From Burkholderia vietnamiensis LMG 10929 (GTDB lineage: Bacteria; Pseudomonadota; Gammaproteobacteria; Burkholderiales; Burkholderiaceae): a stretch of 64,000 bases of DNA. The DNA lies in contig NZ_CP009631.1 of NCBI RefSeq assembly GCF_000959445.1, positions 3,100,001 to 3,164,000 on the forward strand. Reading direction: 5' to 3'. Position 1 is the stretch's first letter, and every line of letters starts with the position of its first letter. Below, piece by piece: positions 1-7,681 of the stretch. Made by a program: the position numbers and the translations under genes. Below the pieces are notes generated by a model. It searched no databases, was not told the origin of the DNA, and worked only from the letters and a program-made list of their open reading frames with translations.

Positions 1-1
1 C

Positions 2-334
2 TACTTCTTCGGCTCGGGCCTCGCGATGTACCTGAACTGGCAGGTCTGGACGCTCGCGGGCATCGGCTTCGGCGCGGCGTTCCCCGGCCTGCAGTCGCTC
101 GGCCTCGACTTCGCGATGGCGGCCACCTTCATCTCGATCGTCGTCCCGCAGCTGCGCACGCTGCGCTACTTCGCGGCCGCCGCGACGGCCGGCACGCTCG
201 CGTACTTCTGGCAGGGCTGGCCGTACAAGCTCGGGCTGCTGGGCGCGGTTGCCGCCGGCGTCGCGGTCGGCGTCGCGCTCACGCTCGCGCGCGAGCGCGC
301 GCGGCCCGATTCGCGCACGGAGGCCGCATCGTGA
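2..334 (+). CDS. azlC: AzlC-family amino-acid exporter, C-terminal part (5' truncated by window)
   Basis: This is the 3' end of a membrane protein whose reading frame is open from base 2. It is hydrophobic, with about three membrane segments, ends in a basic tail (ARERARPDS), and is followed at once by an AzlD-like gene. AzlC and AzlD together form inner-membrane exporters of branched-chain amino acids and their analogues. The stop TGA overlaps the next GTG start (GTGA), which indicates translational coupling. The family call rests on the partner gene and on the C-terminal hydrophobic pattern; the N-terminal two-thirds lies outside the window. Confidence 0.8.
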   Translation, partial: YFFGSGLAMYLNWQVWTLAGIGFGAAFPGLQSLGLDFAMAATFISIVVPQLRTLRYFAAAATAGTLAYFWQGWPYKLGLLGAVAAGVAVGVALTLARERARPDSRTEAAS

Positions 335-669
335 GCTACGCGCTGCTGATCCTCGGCATGGCCGCCATCACCTATGCGATCCGCACGACGCTGTTCCTGT
401 TCGGCGAGCGGCTGACCTTCCCGCCGCTGGTGCGGACCGCGCTCGGCTTCGTCCCCGTCACCGTGCTGACCGCGATCATCGTGCCGATGACCGTCGCCCC
501 GCACGGCGGCACGGCCGAGCTCACCTGGCGCAACCCGCAGCTCGTCGGCGCGCTCGCGGCCGTGCTCGTGTCCGCGACGACCCGCCGGCCGCTCGTGACG
601 ATCGCGGTCGGGCTCGCGGTGTTCTTCTTCTGGCAAGGGGTCGTAATCCCCCACTGGCTGCCGGCCTGA
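331..669 (+). CDS. azlD: AzlD-family branched-chain amino-acid transport protein
   Basis: A 112-residue, almost wholly hydrophobic protein with about four predicted membrane segments, the usual size for AzlD. It contains the family-like stretch ITYAIRTTLFLFGERLTFPP near residues 13-32. It starts with GTG, overlaps the azlC stop, and has GGAGG at about 319-323 as its ribosome site. AzlD is the small subunit of the AzlCD exporter, so the two are probably one transcript. The substrate cannot be read from the sequence; branched-chain amino acids are the family's known cargo. Confidence 0.85.
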   Translation: MSYALLILGMAAITYAIRTTLFLFGERLTFPPLVRTALGFVPVTVLTAIIVPMTVAPHGGTAELTWRNPQLVGALAAVLVSATTRRPLVTIAVGLAVFFFWQGVVIPHWLPA

Positions 670-827
670 CGAGCGTCGCCGGCGGTGCTCAAGTTTTCGT
701 CGTACGGGCCGATATAGCGGATGAAGACCCGCCATCGGCCTCGGCGTGAACCGGTCCGCCGACGCCGCACCCGTACCGGCGGACAGTGGCGGCCACCGGT
801 CCGCACGGGCCGCCATCGAGACCATTC

Positions 828-1604
828 ATGGGCCAGATCACTCTTTCCCTCAAGGACGACACGCTTGCGTCCCTGCGCAAGGACTACGACGCATTCGTGC
901 GCGTGTCGCTGAAACTCGACCCGCAATTCGCGACGCCGTCGTTCGAGGACTTCCTGCGCGCCAAGCTGCTCGACAACATGGTGCCGCTGACCGAGCACGC
1001 GGTGCAGCGGATGCTCGAAGGCGGTCAGTACGCGTGGGCGAAACGCACGCTCGACAAGGAATTCCCGGACGTCGTCGCGATCCTGATGCGGCAGGCCGGC
1101 GAGTTCGGCTTCGGCTTCGCGTCGCGCGCCGAATGGACGCCCGACGAACTCGCGAAGGCGTGCCGCGACTGGGCCAAGGCGATCGTCGCCGAGGCGCAGG
1201 GCGATGCGTCGCTGGTCGATCCGATGGCCGCGCAGATCAAGAGCGCGGTGCAGGACATCCAGGCGCTCGAGGAAATGATGCAGACGCCCGCGTGGCGACT
1301 CGCCGAATCGCTGCGGCAGCGCATCTACGAGGCCAAGCTCGCGTGCGAGATGAGCGTCGGCAGCGCGGCGCGCGACAAGCTCGGCGAACTGCGCGGGCTG
1401 CTGCGGCTCGCGCTGTCGCACGGATCGTTCCAGAAACAGGAAGCGCAGCAGCTGATGGAATATCTGCGGCTCCTGAAGCCGGAGATCTTCGTCGAAGAGC
1501 CGTACGACGTGTTCGCGCGGCTCGCCGCGTGGCTGCGCAGCGTCTTCGCGCCGGTCGCCGCGCGCCCGGCACCGGGGCCGGGGCCGGAACAGCGGCGGCC
1601 CTGA
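828..1604 (+). CDS. conserved hypothetical cytoplasmic protein
   Basis: 258 residues from the ATG at 828; an upstream in-frame ATG at 786 would add a Pro/Gly-rich stretch that looks like untranslated leader. There is no signal peptide or membrane segment. The protein is helical, with an N-terminal beta-like start (MGQITLSLKDD) and a long middle rich in Ala, Glu and Leu. The last 25 residues are Pro/Arg-rich. I recognise no domain and no catalytic motif. It stands alone between azlD and a divergent small exported protein, so context gives no function. Coding is supported by length and by strong GC bias at third positions. Confidence 0.7.
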   Translation: MGQITLSLKDDTLASLRKDYDAFVRVSLKLDPQFATPSFEDFLRAKLLDNMVPLTEHAVQRMLEGGQYAWAKRTLDKEFPDVVAILMRQAGEFGFGFASRAEWTPDELAKACRDWAKAIVAEAQGDASLVDPMAAQIKSAVQDIQALEEMMQTPAWRLAESLRQRIYEAKLACEMSVGSAARDKLGELRGLLRLALSHGSFQKQEAQQLMEYLRLLKPEIFVEEPYDVFARLAAWLRSVFAPVAARPAPGPGPEQRRP

Positions 1605-1737
1605 GCGCCGGTCTGCCCGAATGAAGCGCGGCCCGGCTCGCATCAAGCAAACCGGGCCGCGCGAGTGTCGCCGCCACGTCGTCACATCGTCACGCCGCGC
1701 CGTCCGGGGCGAGCGGCGAGCGGCGGCCCGACACCGC

Positions 1738-2094
1738 TTACTGCGTCCCGCCGGCAGCCGAAGCGCCGCCTTCCACGGCTTCGTCGCCGACCTTCGACTT
1801 GGTCGTGCCGGCACGATGCTTGGCCGACTTCGTCGTGTGCTTCATGTGCTTCTTGGTCGAATGGACCGACGAAGCCGCCGTATCGGTCGCGCCGTCGCCG
1901 ACCGCGTTGCCCGACGCGTTCGCGCCGGCACCGCCCTGCATGCCCGCACCGGCGCCCTCGCCCGCGCCCGGCGCCTGGGTCTGCACGCCGGCACCGGCCG
2001 TGCCCTGCGCGGCCGTGCCCGTCTGGGCAAACGCGGCCGAAGTGGCAAACACCGTCAGCGCGGCACCGATCAGCATCGTATGAATCTTGGACAT
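1738..2094 (-). CDS. small exported Ala/Gly-rich protein with basic tail
   Basis: 118 residues from the ATG at 2094, preceded by a strong AGGAGG (2101-2106) six bases away, which settles this start over an upstream in-frame one. Residues 1-23 form a Sec signal peptide ending AFA-Q. The mature part is low complexity: Gly/Ala/Gln-rich to about residue 75, then a Lys/His/Ser/Thr-rich patch (STKKHMKHTTKSAKH) and a Gly/Ala end. No known domain. Burkholderia carries several such short periplasmic proteins of unknown role. The basic patch could bind polyanions, but that is only inference. Confidence 0.7.
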   Translation of the reverse strand: MSKIHTMLIGAALTVFATSAAFAQTGTAAQGTAGAGVQTQAPGAGEGAGAGMQGGAGANASGNAVGDGATDTAASSVHSTKKHMKHTTKSAKHRAGTTKSKVGDEAVEGGASAAGGTQ

Positions 2095-2354
2095 GACTAT
2101 CCTCCTCGAGAAGTTGCGGGCGCGGAACGCATCGATGCGCTCCGTCGCGTGACCTGCCGCAACACGCAGCAGGCACGATGAAAGACCCGCGCCCGGCGGC
2201 ACCGGTTCTCGAATCTCTCAGACTGTTACCCACCGTTTCATTTGCTGACGTCTCGCTCACAGACGCTAACAACAGGCCGGCGCACTCGCGCGGCCCGCGT
2301 TGCTGCCGTATGATGCGGGGCGATTCCTCCCGCGCAGCCCGCGCCACCTTCGTC

Positions 2355-2573
2355 ATGCCCAATCTGGATTTCACGCTGACCGGCGAATACGTCGAGTTGC
2401 ACAACCTGCTCAAGATCACCGGTCTCGCGGACAGCGGCGGAACGGCGAAGATGTTCGTCGCGTCCGGCGCGGTGAAGGTCGACGGCGTGGTCGAACTGCG
2501 CAAGACCTGCAAGATTCGCGCGGGCCAGGTCGTGCTGTTCGGCGACACGCGCATCGCGGTCCACGACGCGTAG
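2355..2573 (+). CDS. S4-domain RNA-binding protein (YbcJ-like)
   Basis: 72 residues, the normal size of the stand-alone YbcJ/YaaA type S4 proteins. Nearly the whole chain is an S4 fold: FTLTGEYVELHNLLKITGLA, then the SGG turn, the GAVKVDGVVELRKT strand-turn and a KIRAGQVV end. S4 domains bind structured RNA, often ribosomal. A longer frame reaches upstream to 2178, but the alignment to the family begins at MPNLDF, so I chose 2355. It is divergent from the small exported protein upstream. The exact RNA partner is unknown. Confidence 0.85.
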   Translation: MPNLDFTLTGEYVELHNLLKITGLADSGGTAKMFVASGAVKVDGVVELRKTCKIRAGQVVLFGDTRIAVHDA

Positions 2574-2701
2574 CGGTGCCCCTGAGCCCGACATGGCCAT
2601 CGGCGCGCGCGTTCGACACCATTCGAAGAAAGCCGTAAGCTAGGCGTCTCTCAAAATAAATACGGACAGCGCCGGCCTGTCGCCGCGCGAGCGCCCATCC
2701 C

Positions 2702-4090
2702 ATGTCGCATTCCGGTCTCACGCGGACGGCCGCCGCGCCGCCGTCGCTCTCCCGCCATGCCGTCGATACCGCGCGCCTCGCCGCACCGCTGGCGATCGCG
2801 CAGCTCTCGCAGATGGCGATGAGCGTCACCGACACCGTGCTGCTCGGCTCGCTCGGCCCCGATTCGCTGGCGGCCGGCGGCCTCGGCGCGAATTTCTTCT
2901 TCGTCATCGTGACCGTGCTGCAGGGCGTGCTGTCGTCCGTCAGCGTGAGCGTCGCGCATGCGCGCGGCGCGCAGGCCGAACATCGCGTGCCGCACATCTA
3001 CTGGACCGGCTTCGTGCTGTCGGTGCTGCTCGCGATTCCGGCGGTCGTCGCGCTGTCGCTGTCGGAACCGCTCCTGCTGATGTTCCACGAGCCGCCGACG
3101 CTCGCGCAGCACGTCGGCGAATACACCGGCATCCTGCGCTTCGCGGCGCTCGGCAGCCTGATCGGCGTCGGGCTGATGCGGGCCTTCCTGCCGGCGATCG
3201 GCGCCGCGCGGCGGCTGCTGTGGGTGTCGATCGGCGGCATCGGCGTCAATGCCGTGCTGAACTACGGCCTGATCCACGGCGCATACGGCCTGCCGAGGCT
3301 CGGCTTCCTCGGCTCCGCGGTCGCGACCACCATCACGATCTGGCTCACCGCGTTCGCGCTGATCTGGCTGCTGCACGGCCGCGCGCGGTTCCGCCACTTC
3401 GTGAGCGCCGCGCGCCCGAAGCTGCCGATGATGGGCGAGCTGATCGGCATCGGCTGGCCGGTCGCGATCACGTACGGCGTCGAATCGACGCTCTTTCTCG
3501 CGACCGGGCTGACCGTCGGCGTGCTCGGCGCGACGGCGCTTGCGGCGCACCAGATCGCGCTGAACGTCGCGTCGGTGGCGTTCATGGTGCCGCTCGCGAT
3601 CGGCCAGGCGGCCAACGTGCGGGTCGGCTACTGGATCGGCGCCGGCGACCCGGTCGCCGCGCGGCATGCGGGCTTCGTCGCGCTCGGCCTCGGCGTCGCG
3701 TTCATGTCGCTGTCGGGGCTCGTGCTGATCCTCGCGCCGCACGCGATCGTCGGCCTGTATCTGCACCTCGACGACCCGGCCAACGCGGCGACCGTGTCGC
3801 TCGCCGCGTCGCTGCTCGGCATCGCCGCGGTGTTCCAGATCGTCGACGGGATGCAGACGGTGGGCTCCGGCGCGCTGCGCGGGCTGCGCGATACGCGCAT
3901 CCCGATGCTCGCGGCGACCTTCGGCTACTGGGGCATCGGCTTTCCGACCGGGTACTGGCTCGCCTTTCACGCGGGGCTCGGCGCACGCGGCCTGTGGTGG
4001 GGCCTCGCGGCCGGCCTCGCGAGCGTCGCCGTGCTGATGGCGTGGCGCTTCCATCTGAAGACGTCGTCGCTGATCGCCGCGCCGCGCTGA
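2702..4090 (+). CDS. MATE-family multidrug/cation antiporter
   Basis: 462 residues with about twelve hydrophobic segments, matching the length and internal twofold pattern of the MATE (NorM/DinF-like) exporters. The N-terminal half contains [20 protein letters not shown], a typical first-helix MATE sequence, and the corresponding second-half helix begins near [15 protein letters not shown] (about residue 242). Such proteins expel cationic drugs or metabolites using a sodium or proton gradient across the inner membrane. It is a single gene between the S4 protein and fumC with no linked regulator, so its substrate is open. Confidence 0.9.
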   Translation: MSHSGLTRTAAAPPSLSRHAVDTARLAAPLAIAQLSQMAMSVTDTVLLGSLGPDSLAAGGLGANFFFVIVTVLQGVLSSVSVSVAHARGAQAEHRVPHIYWTGFVLSVLLAIPAVVALSLSEPLLLMFHEPPTLAQHVGEYTGILRFAALGSLIGVGLMRAFLPAIGAARRLLWVSIGGIGVNAVLNYGLIHGAYGLPRLGFLGSAVATTITIWLTAFALIWLLHGRARFRHFVSAARPKLPMMGELIGIGWPVAITYGVESTLFLATGLTVGVLGATALAAHQIALNVASVAFMVPLAIGQAANVRVGYWIGAGDPVAARHAGFVALGLGVAFMSLSGLVLILAPHAIVGLYLHLDDPANAATVSLAASLLGIAAVFQIVDGMQTVGSGALRGLRDTRIPMLAATFGYWGIGFPTGYWLAFHAGLGARGLWWGLAAGLASVAVLMAWRFHLKTSSLIAAPR

Positions 4091-4257
4091 AGCGCGACAC
4101 GACGCGAAATCGCGGCCGGCGCTATGCTTGTCCGCTGGCGCATCCGCGACGCCGCGCCGGCGGCGCGGCTGCCCGATGCCATGCCGCATCACGCCACACC
4201 ACGCCATGCCCGACGCCGCGCGACGCGCGGCCCTTCCCTTTCCGACAGGAGTGCATC

Positions 4258-5652
4258 ATGAACGAAGCAGTTCGGATGGAACGCGACACGTTCGGCGAGA
4301 TCGCCGTGCCCGCCGACCGGCTCTGGGGCGCGCAGACCGAGCGCTCGCTGCAGAATTTCCGGATCTCGACGGAGAAGCAGTCGCCCGAGCTGATCCACGC
4401 GCTCGCGATCGTGAAGCGCGCCGCGGCCGCCGTGAACCAGGCGCTCGGCGTCCTCGCCGACGACAAGGCGCGCGCGATCATCGATGCGGCCGACGAGATC
4501 ATCGCGGGCAAGCATCCGCGTGAATTCCCGCTCGCCGTGTGGCAGACGGGCTCCGGCACGCAGACCAACATGAACCTGAACGAAGTGATCGCGAACCGCG
4601 CGAGCGAGCTGCTCGGCGGCGAGCGCGGCGAAGCGCGCAAGGTTCATCCGAACGACGACGTGAACCGCGGCCAGTCGTCGAACGACGTGTTCCCGACCGC
4701 GATGCACGTCGCGGCCGCCTACGCGATCGTCAACCACCTGCTGCCCGCGCTGCGCACGCTGCGCACGACGCTCGACGCAAAGTCGAAGGCGTTCGCCGAT
4801 ATCGTGAAGATCGGCCGCACGCACCTGCAGGACGCGACGCCGCTCACGCTCGGCCAGGAGTTCTCCGGTTATGTCGCGCAACTCGATCAGGGCATCCGGC
4901 ACGTCGAATCGGCGCTGCCGCACCTGTACGAGCTCGCGCTCGGCGGCACCGCGGTCGGCACCGGGCTGAACGCGCATCCGGAATTCGCGGTGCGCGTGGC
5001 CGACGAGATCGGGCGCCTGACCAAGCTGCCGTTCGTCACCGCGCCGAGCAAGTTCGAGGTGATGGCGGCCGCCGACGCGCTGGTGTTCGCACACGGCGCG
5101 CTCAAGACGGTCGCGGCCGGGCTGATGAAGATCGCGAACGACGTGCGCTGGCTCGCGAGCGGGCCGCGCTGCGGGCTCGGCGAGCTGTCGATTCCGGAAA
5201 ACGAGCCGGGCAGCTCGATCATGCCGGGCAAGGTGAACCCGACGCAGTCGGAAGCCGTGACGATGCTGTGCTGCCAGGTGTTCGGCAACGACGTCGCGGT
5301 AAACGTCGGCGGCGCGAGCGGCAACTTCGAGCTGAACGTGTTCCGGCCGATGATCGCGCACAACGTGCTGCAGTCGGTGCGCCTGCTCGCCGACGGCGCG
5401 CAGAGCTTCAACGACCACTGCGCGGTCGGCATCGAGCCGAACCGGGCGCGCATCGACCTGCTGTTGAACGAATCGCTGATGCTCGTGACCGCGCTCAATC
5501 CGCACATCGGCTACGACAAGTCCGCGCAGATCGCGAAGAAGGCGCACAAGGAAGGCACGACGCTGAAGGCGGCCGCGCTCGCGCTCGGCTACCTCACCGA
5601 AGCGGAATTCGACGAATGGGTGCGGCCCGAGCAGATGATCGGTTCGCGCTGA
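4258..5652 (+). CDS. fumC: fumarate hydratase class II
   Basis: 464 residues, full length for the iron-independent fumarase that interconverts fumarate and malate in the citric acid cycle. Family signatures are intact: GSGTQTNMN near residue 98, [11 protein letters not shown] near 140, and the mobile catalytic loop [10 protein letters not shown] at 318-327 with the conserved serines and lysine. The ATG at 4258 follows AGGAG at 4247-4251. An open frame extends a long way upstream but has no homology-like content. It sits alone, downstream of the MATE gene and convergent with the thioesterase. Confidence 0.97.
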   Translation: MNEAVRMERDTFGEIAVPADRLWGAQTERSLQNFRISTEKQSPELIHALAIVKRAAAAVNQALGVLADDKARAIIDAADEIIAGKHPREFPLAVWQTGSGTQTNMNLNEVIANRASELLGGERGEARKVHPNDDVNRGQSSNDVFPTAMHVAAAYAIVNHLLPALRTLRTTLDAKSKAFADIVKIGRTHLQDATPLTLGQEFSGYVAQLDQGIRHVESALPHLYELALGGTAVGTGLNAHPEFAVRVADEIGRLTKLPFVTAPSKFEVMAAADALVFAHGALKTVAAGLMKIANDVRWLASGPRCGLGELSIPENEPGSSIMPGKVNPTQSEAVTMLCCQVFGNDVAVNVGGASGNFELNVFRPMIAHNVLQSVRLLADGAQSFNDHCAVGIEPNRARIDLLLNESLMLVTALNPHIGYDKSAQIAKKAHKEGTTLKAAALALGYLTEAEFDEWVRPEQMIGSR

Positions 5653-5718
5653 TCGCGGGTTTCGCGCGATGTGGCGACGGGCGCGGCGGGCGCGGCGCGA
5701 CGGCTGCGCCCGCAGCCG

Positions 5719-6231
5719 TCAGACCGTGCCGTTCGCCACTTCCTCGGGCTTCATCTCGATGATCTTGTCGAGCGCGGCGCGCACGTCGCTCGCATACTTC
5801 GCGAGCACCTTCTGCTCGGCGGTCTCGGGGACGAACGGCGGCACCGGCACCGGGTTGCCGTTTTCGTCGACGGCGACGAACACGACGAGGCAGTCCGTCG
5901 TCTGACGCAGCACGCCGCCCTTCGGATCGCCGGCGTGCACGGACACGTGAATGTGCATGCTGGTGCGGCCCGTCGCGACGACGCGCGCCTTCAGCTCGAC
6001 CAGATTGCCGACCAGAATCGGCCGCTGGAACCGGATGTTGCCGACGCTCACCGTCACGCAATAGCGGCTCGACCACACGGCCGCGCACGCATACGCGACC
6101 TCGTCGATCCACTTCATCAGCGCGCCGCCGTGCACCTTGCCGCCGAAGTTCACGGACGACGGCTCGGCCAGGAAGCGGAACACGGTTTCGGTGCGGTCGA
6201 GGGCGGCGGGTACGGGGGAAGATTGCGACAT
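5719..6231 (-). CDS. hotdog-fold acyl-CoA thioesterase
   Basis: 170 residues. The hotdog motif NFGGKVHGGALMKWIDEVAY (about residues 28-47) carries the Asp of the YciA/BACH-type acyl-CoA hydrolases, followed by the strand VTVSVGNIRFQRPI. These enzymes release free CoA from acyl-CoAs in the cytoplasm. A C-terminal extension of about 40 residues (from PPFVPETAEQ) is helical. Convergent with fumC and monocistronic. The chain-length preference cannot be read from sequence. Confidence 0.9.
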   Translation of the reverse strand: MSQSSPVPAALDRTETVFRFLAEPSSVNFGGKVHGGALMKWIDEVAYACAAVWSSRYCVTVSVGNIRFQRPILVGNLVELKARVVATGRTSMHIHVSVHAGDPKGGVLRQTTDCLVVFVAVDENGNPVPVPPFVPETAEQKVLAKYASDVRAALDKIIEMKPEEVANGTV

Positions 6232-6491
6232 CGTGGGGGCTCCAGGCTACGGGGTGCTGCGGTCGGCGCATTATACGTTGCACTGCGGCAATGCGTCGCG
6301 GGCGGGCTGGGGGCGTCGGCATCGTGGCAGTGTGCGCTGTGCAGGTGCGCATCGGGTGCGCATCAGGGGACACGTTGGGTCTCACATCAGCCCCTCGCAT
6401 CTGGCCTCGTGTCGGGCTTCCCATCAAACCTCCCACCCAGCCGCGCACCGGCCCGAAAGCGGCTTCGCGAGCGGCATCGACAGCCTCCGCA

Positions 6492-6632
6492 TCAGTGGCG
6501 CAGCGTGACTCCCTGATCGATCGTCCCGTACATCTCGATGCTGCCGCCCCGCCCGCCTGCGGCATCGCTGCCGCCCTGCGCACAGGCGGCGCAGAGGAGC
6601 GCGGCCGCCACCAGGCAAAAAATCGTCTTCAT
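6492..6632 (-). CDS. very small lipoprotein with porin-like C-terminal motif
   Basis: 46 residues from the ATG at 6632. Residues 1-18 (MKTIFCLVAAALLCAACA) are a lipoprotein signal with a plausible lipobox ending at the second or third Cys. The mature part is a short Gly/Ser linker, then SIEMYGTIDQGVTLRH. That ending resembles the first strand of Burkholderia general porins (typically V-T-L-Y-G-x-x-D-x-G). There is a longer in-frame frame up to 6746, but it lacks signal-like sequence. No clear Shine-Dalgarno is visible, so both gene status and start are moderate. Confidence 0.55.
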   Translation of the reverse strand: MKTIFCLVAAALLCAACAQGGSDAAGGRGGSIEMYGTIDQGVTLRH

Positions 6633-6823
6633 CGTCAGATCGCATCCCATGCGGCGGCCCACTGCCGCCGCGTGCGGCCATTCTACGCGGGCGCGGCCGG
6701 CGGCCGCCGCGGTACACGGCGGTACGTCAGCCGTCGCATCCGACATTTCAGCCGAGCCCGAAACATCGAATCGATGCTGCCACTACACTGCAGTGACTCC
6801 ACCCGCTCCGACGAGGCACGACG

Positions 6824-7531
6824 ATGACCGATCAGGACGATCACCACTTTCCCGGCCTGAGCCGGATCGGCGCATTGCTCGCCGATCCCGGGCGCGCGGC
6901 GATGCTGTGGGTGCTGATGGACGGCAGCGCGCGGCCGGCCGGCGAATTGACGATGATCGCGGGGCTGTCGCCGTCCGCGGCAAGCGCGCATCTGGCGCGC
7001 CTGACCGACAGCGGGCTGCTCGCGCTCGACGTCCGCGGCCGACATCGTTATTACCGGCTCGCGTCGTCCGACGTCGCGGCGTCGCTCGAGGCGCTCGCGA
7101 ACGTGGCGCGCGCCGCCGCGCCGAACCGTCCGGTGCCGCCGCCGTCGCGTACGGTGCCGGCCGAGCTGCGCTACGCGCGCACCTGCTATGACCACATGGC
7201 CGGCGAGCTCGCGGTCCGCATCTTCGACGGCCTGACTGCCCGCGGCTGGCTGCACGCGACCGGCGACGCGATCGAGACCACCGACGTCGGCGCCCACGCG
7301 CTCGCGCGCTGGGGCATCGACGTTGCGCAGCAGCGCGCGCGCCGGCGCCGCTTCGCCTGCGGCTGCCTCGACTGGAGCGAGCGCCGCGCGCATCTCGGCG
7401 GCGCGCTCGGCGCGGCACTGCTCGACAGCTTCTGCGCACACGGCTGGATCGAGCGCACCGCGCGGCCGCGCGTGCTGCGCGTCACCGTGTCCGGCCAGCG
7501 CGTTTTCGACGACTGGCTTACGTCCGCTTGA
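6824..7531 (+). CDS. ArsR-like winged-helix transcriptional regulator
   Basis: 235 residues. Residues about 12-95 form an ArsR-type winged helix: ALLADPGRAAMLWVLMDG, recognition-helix region GLSPSAASAHLARLTDSGLL, and wing VRGRHRYYRLAS. The remaining 140 residues are a second domain with a Cys pair (FACGCLDWSERRAHLGG), an arrangement known in longer ArsR relatives. The two cysteines could sense metal or thiol oxidants, but this is inference. No target gene is adjacent in the same direction. A short palindrome, CACTGCAGTG at 6786-6795, lies just upstream and could be an autoregulatory site. Confidence 0.85.
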   Translation: MTDQDDHHFPGLSRIGALLADPGRAAMLWVLMDGSARPAGELTMIAGLSPSAASAHLARLTDSGLLALDVRGRHRYYRLASSDVAASLEALANVARAAAPNRPVPPPSRTVPAELRYARTCYDHMAGELAVRIFDGLTARGWLHATGDAIETTDVGAHALARWGIDVAQQRARRRRFACGCLDWSERRAHLGGALGAALLDSFCAHGWIERTARPRVLRVTVSGQRVFDDWLTSA

Positions 7532-7681
7532 CGCGCACATTGCGCGCAGACGACAACCGCGGCCGCTGGACAGGTTTTGTTACATCGGATGCGGTCGGAC
7601 TTACAAAACACCGAGCACTGAAACAGCCCGAGCGGATATCGTGAGCTGGACGGCACGAATCGACGCGCCGAGACAACGACG

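Noticed and set aside
2128..2139. Palindrome CGCATCGATGCG between the small exported protein and the S4 gene
   Set aside because: A 12-bp palindrome is plausible by chance in GC-rich DNA, and nothing else in the region supports a regulator site.
2651..4207. Long minus-strand open frame across the MATE gene
   Set aside because: Its translation is almost only Arg, Asp, Ala and Gln with no hydrophobic core; the plus-strand MATE protein is unambiguous.
6786..6795. CACTGCAGTG before the ArsR-like gene as a firm operator
   Set aside because: The palindrome is short and lacks the longer imperfect dyad typical of ArsR sites, so I mention it only under the gene.
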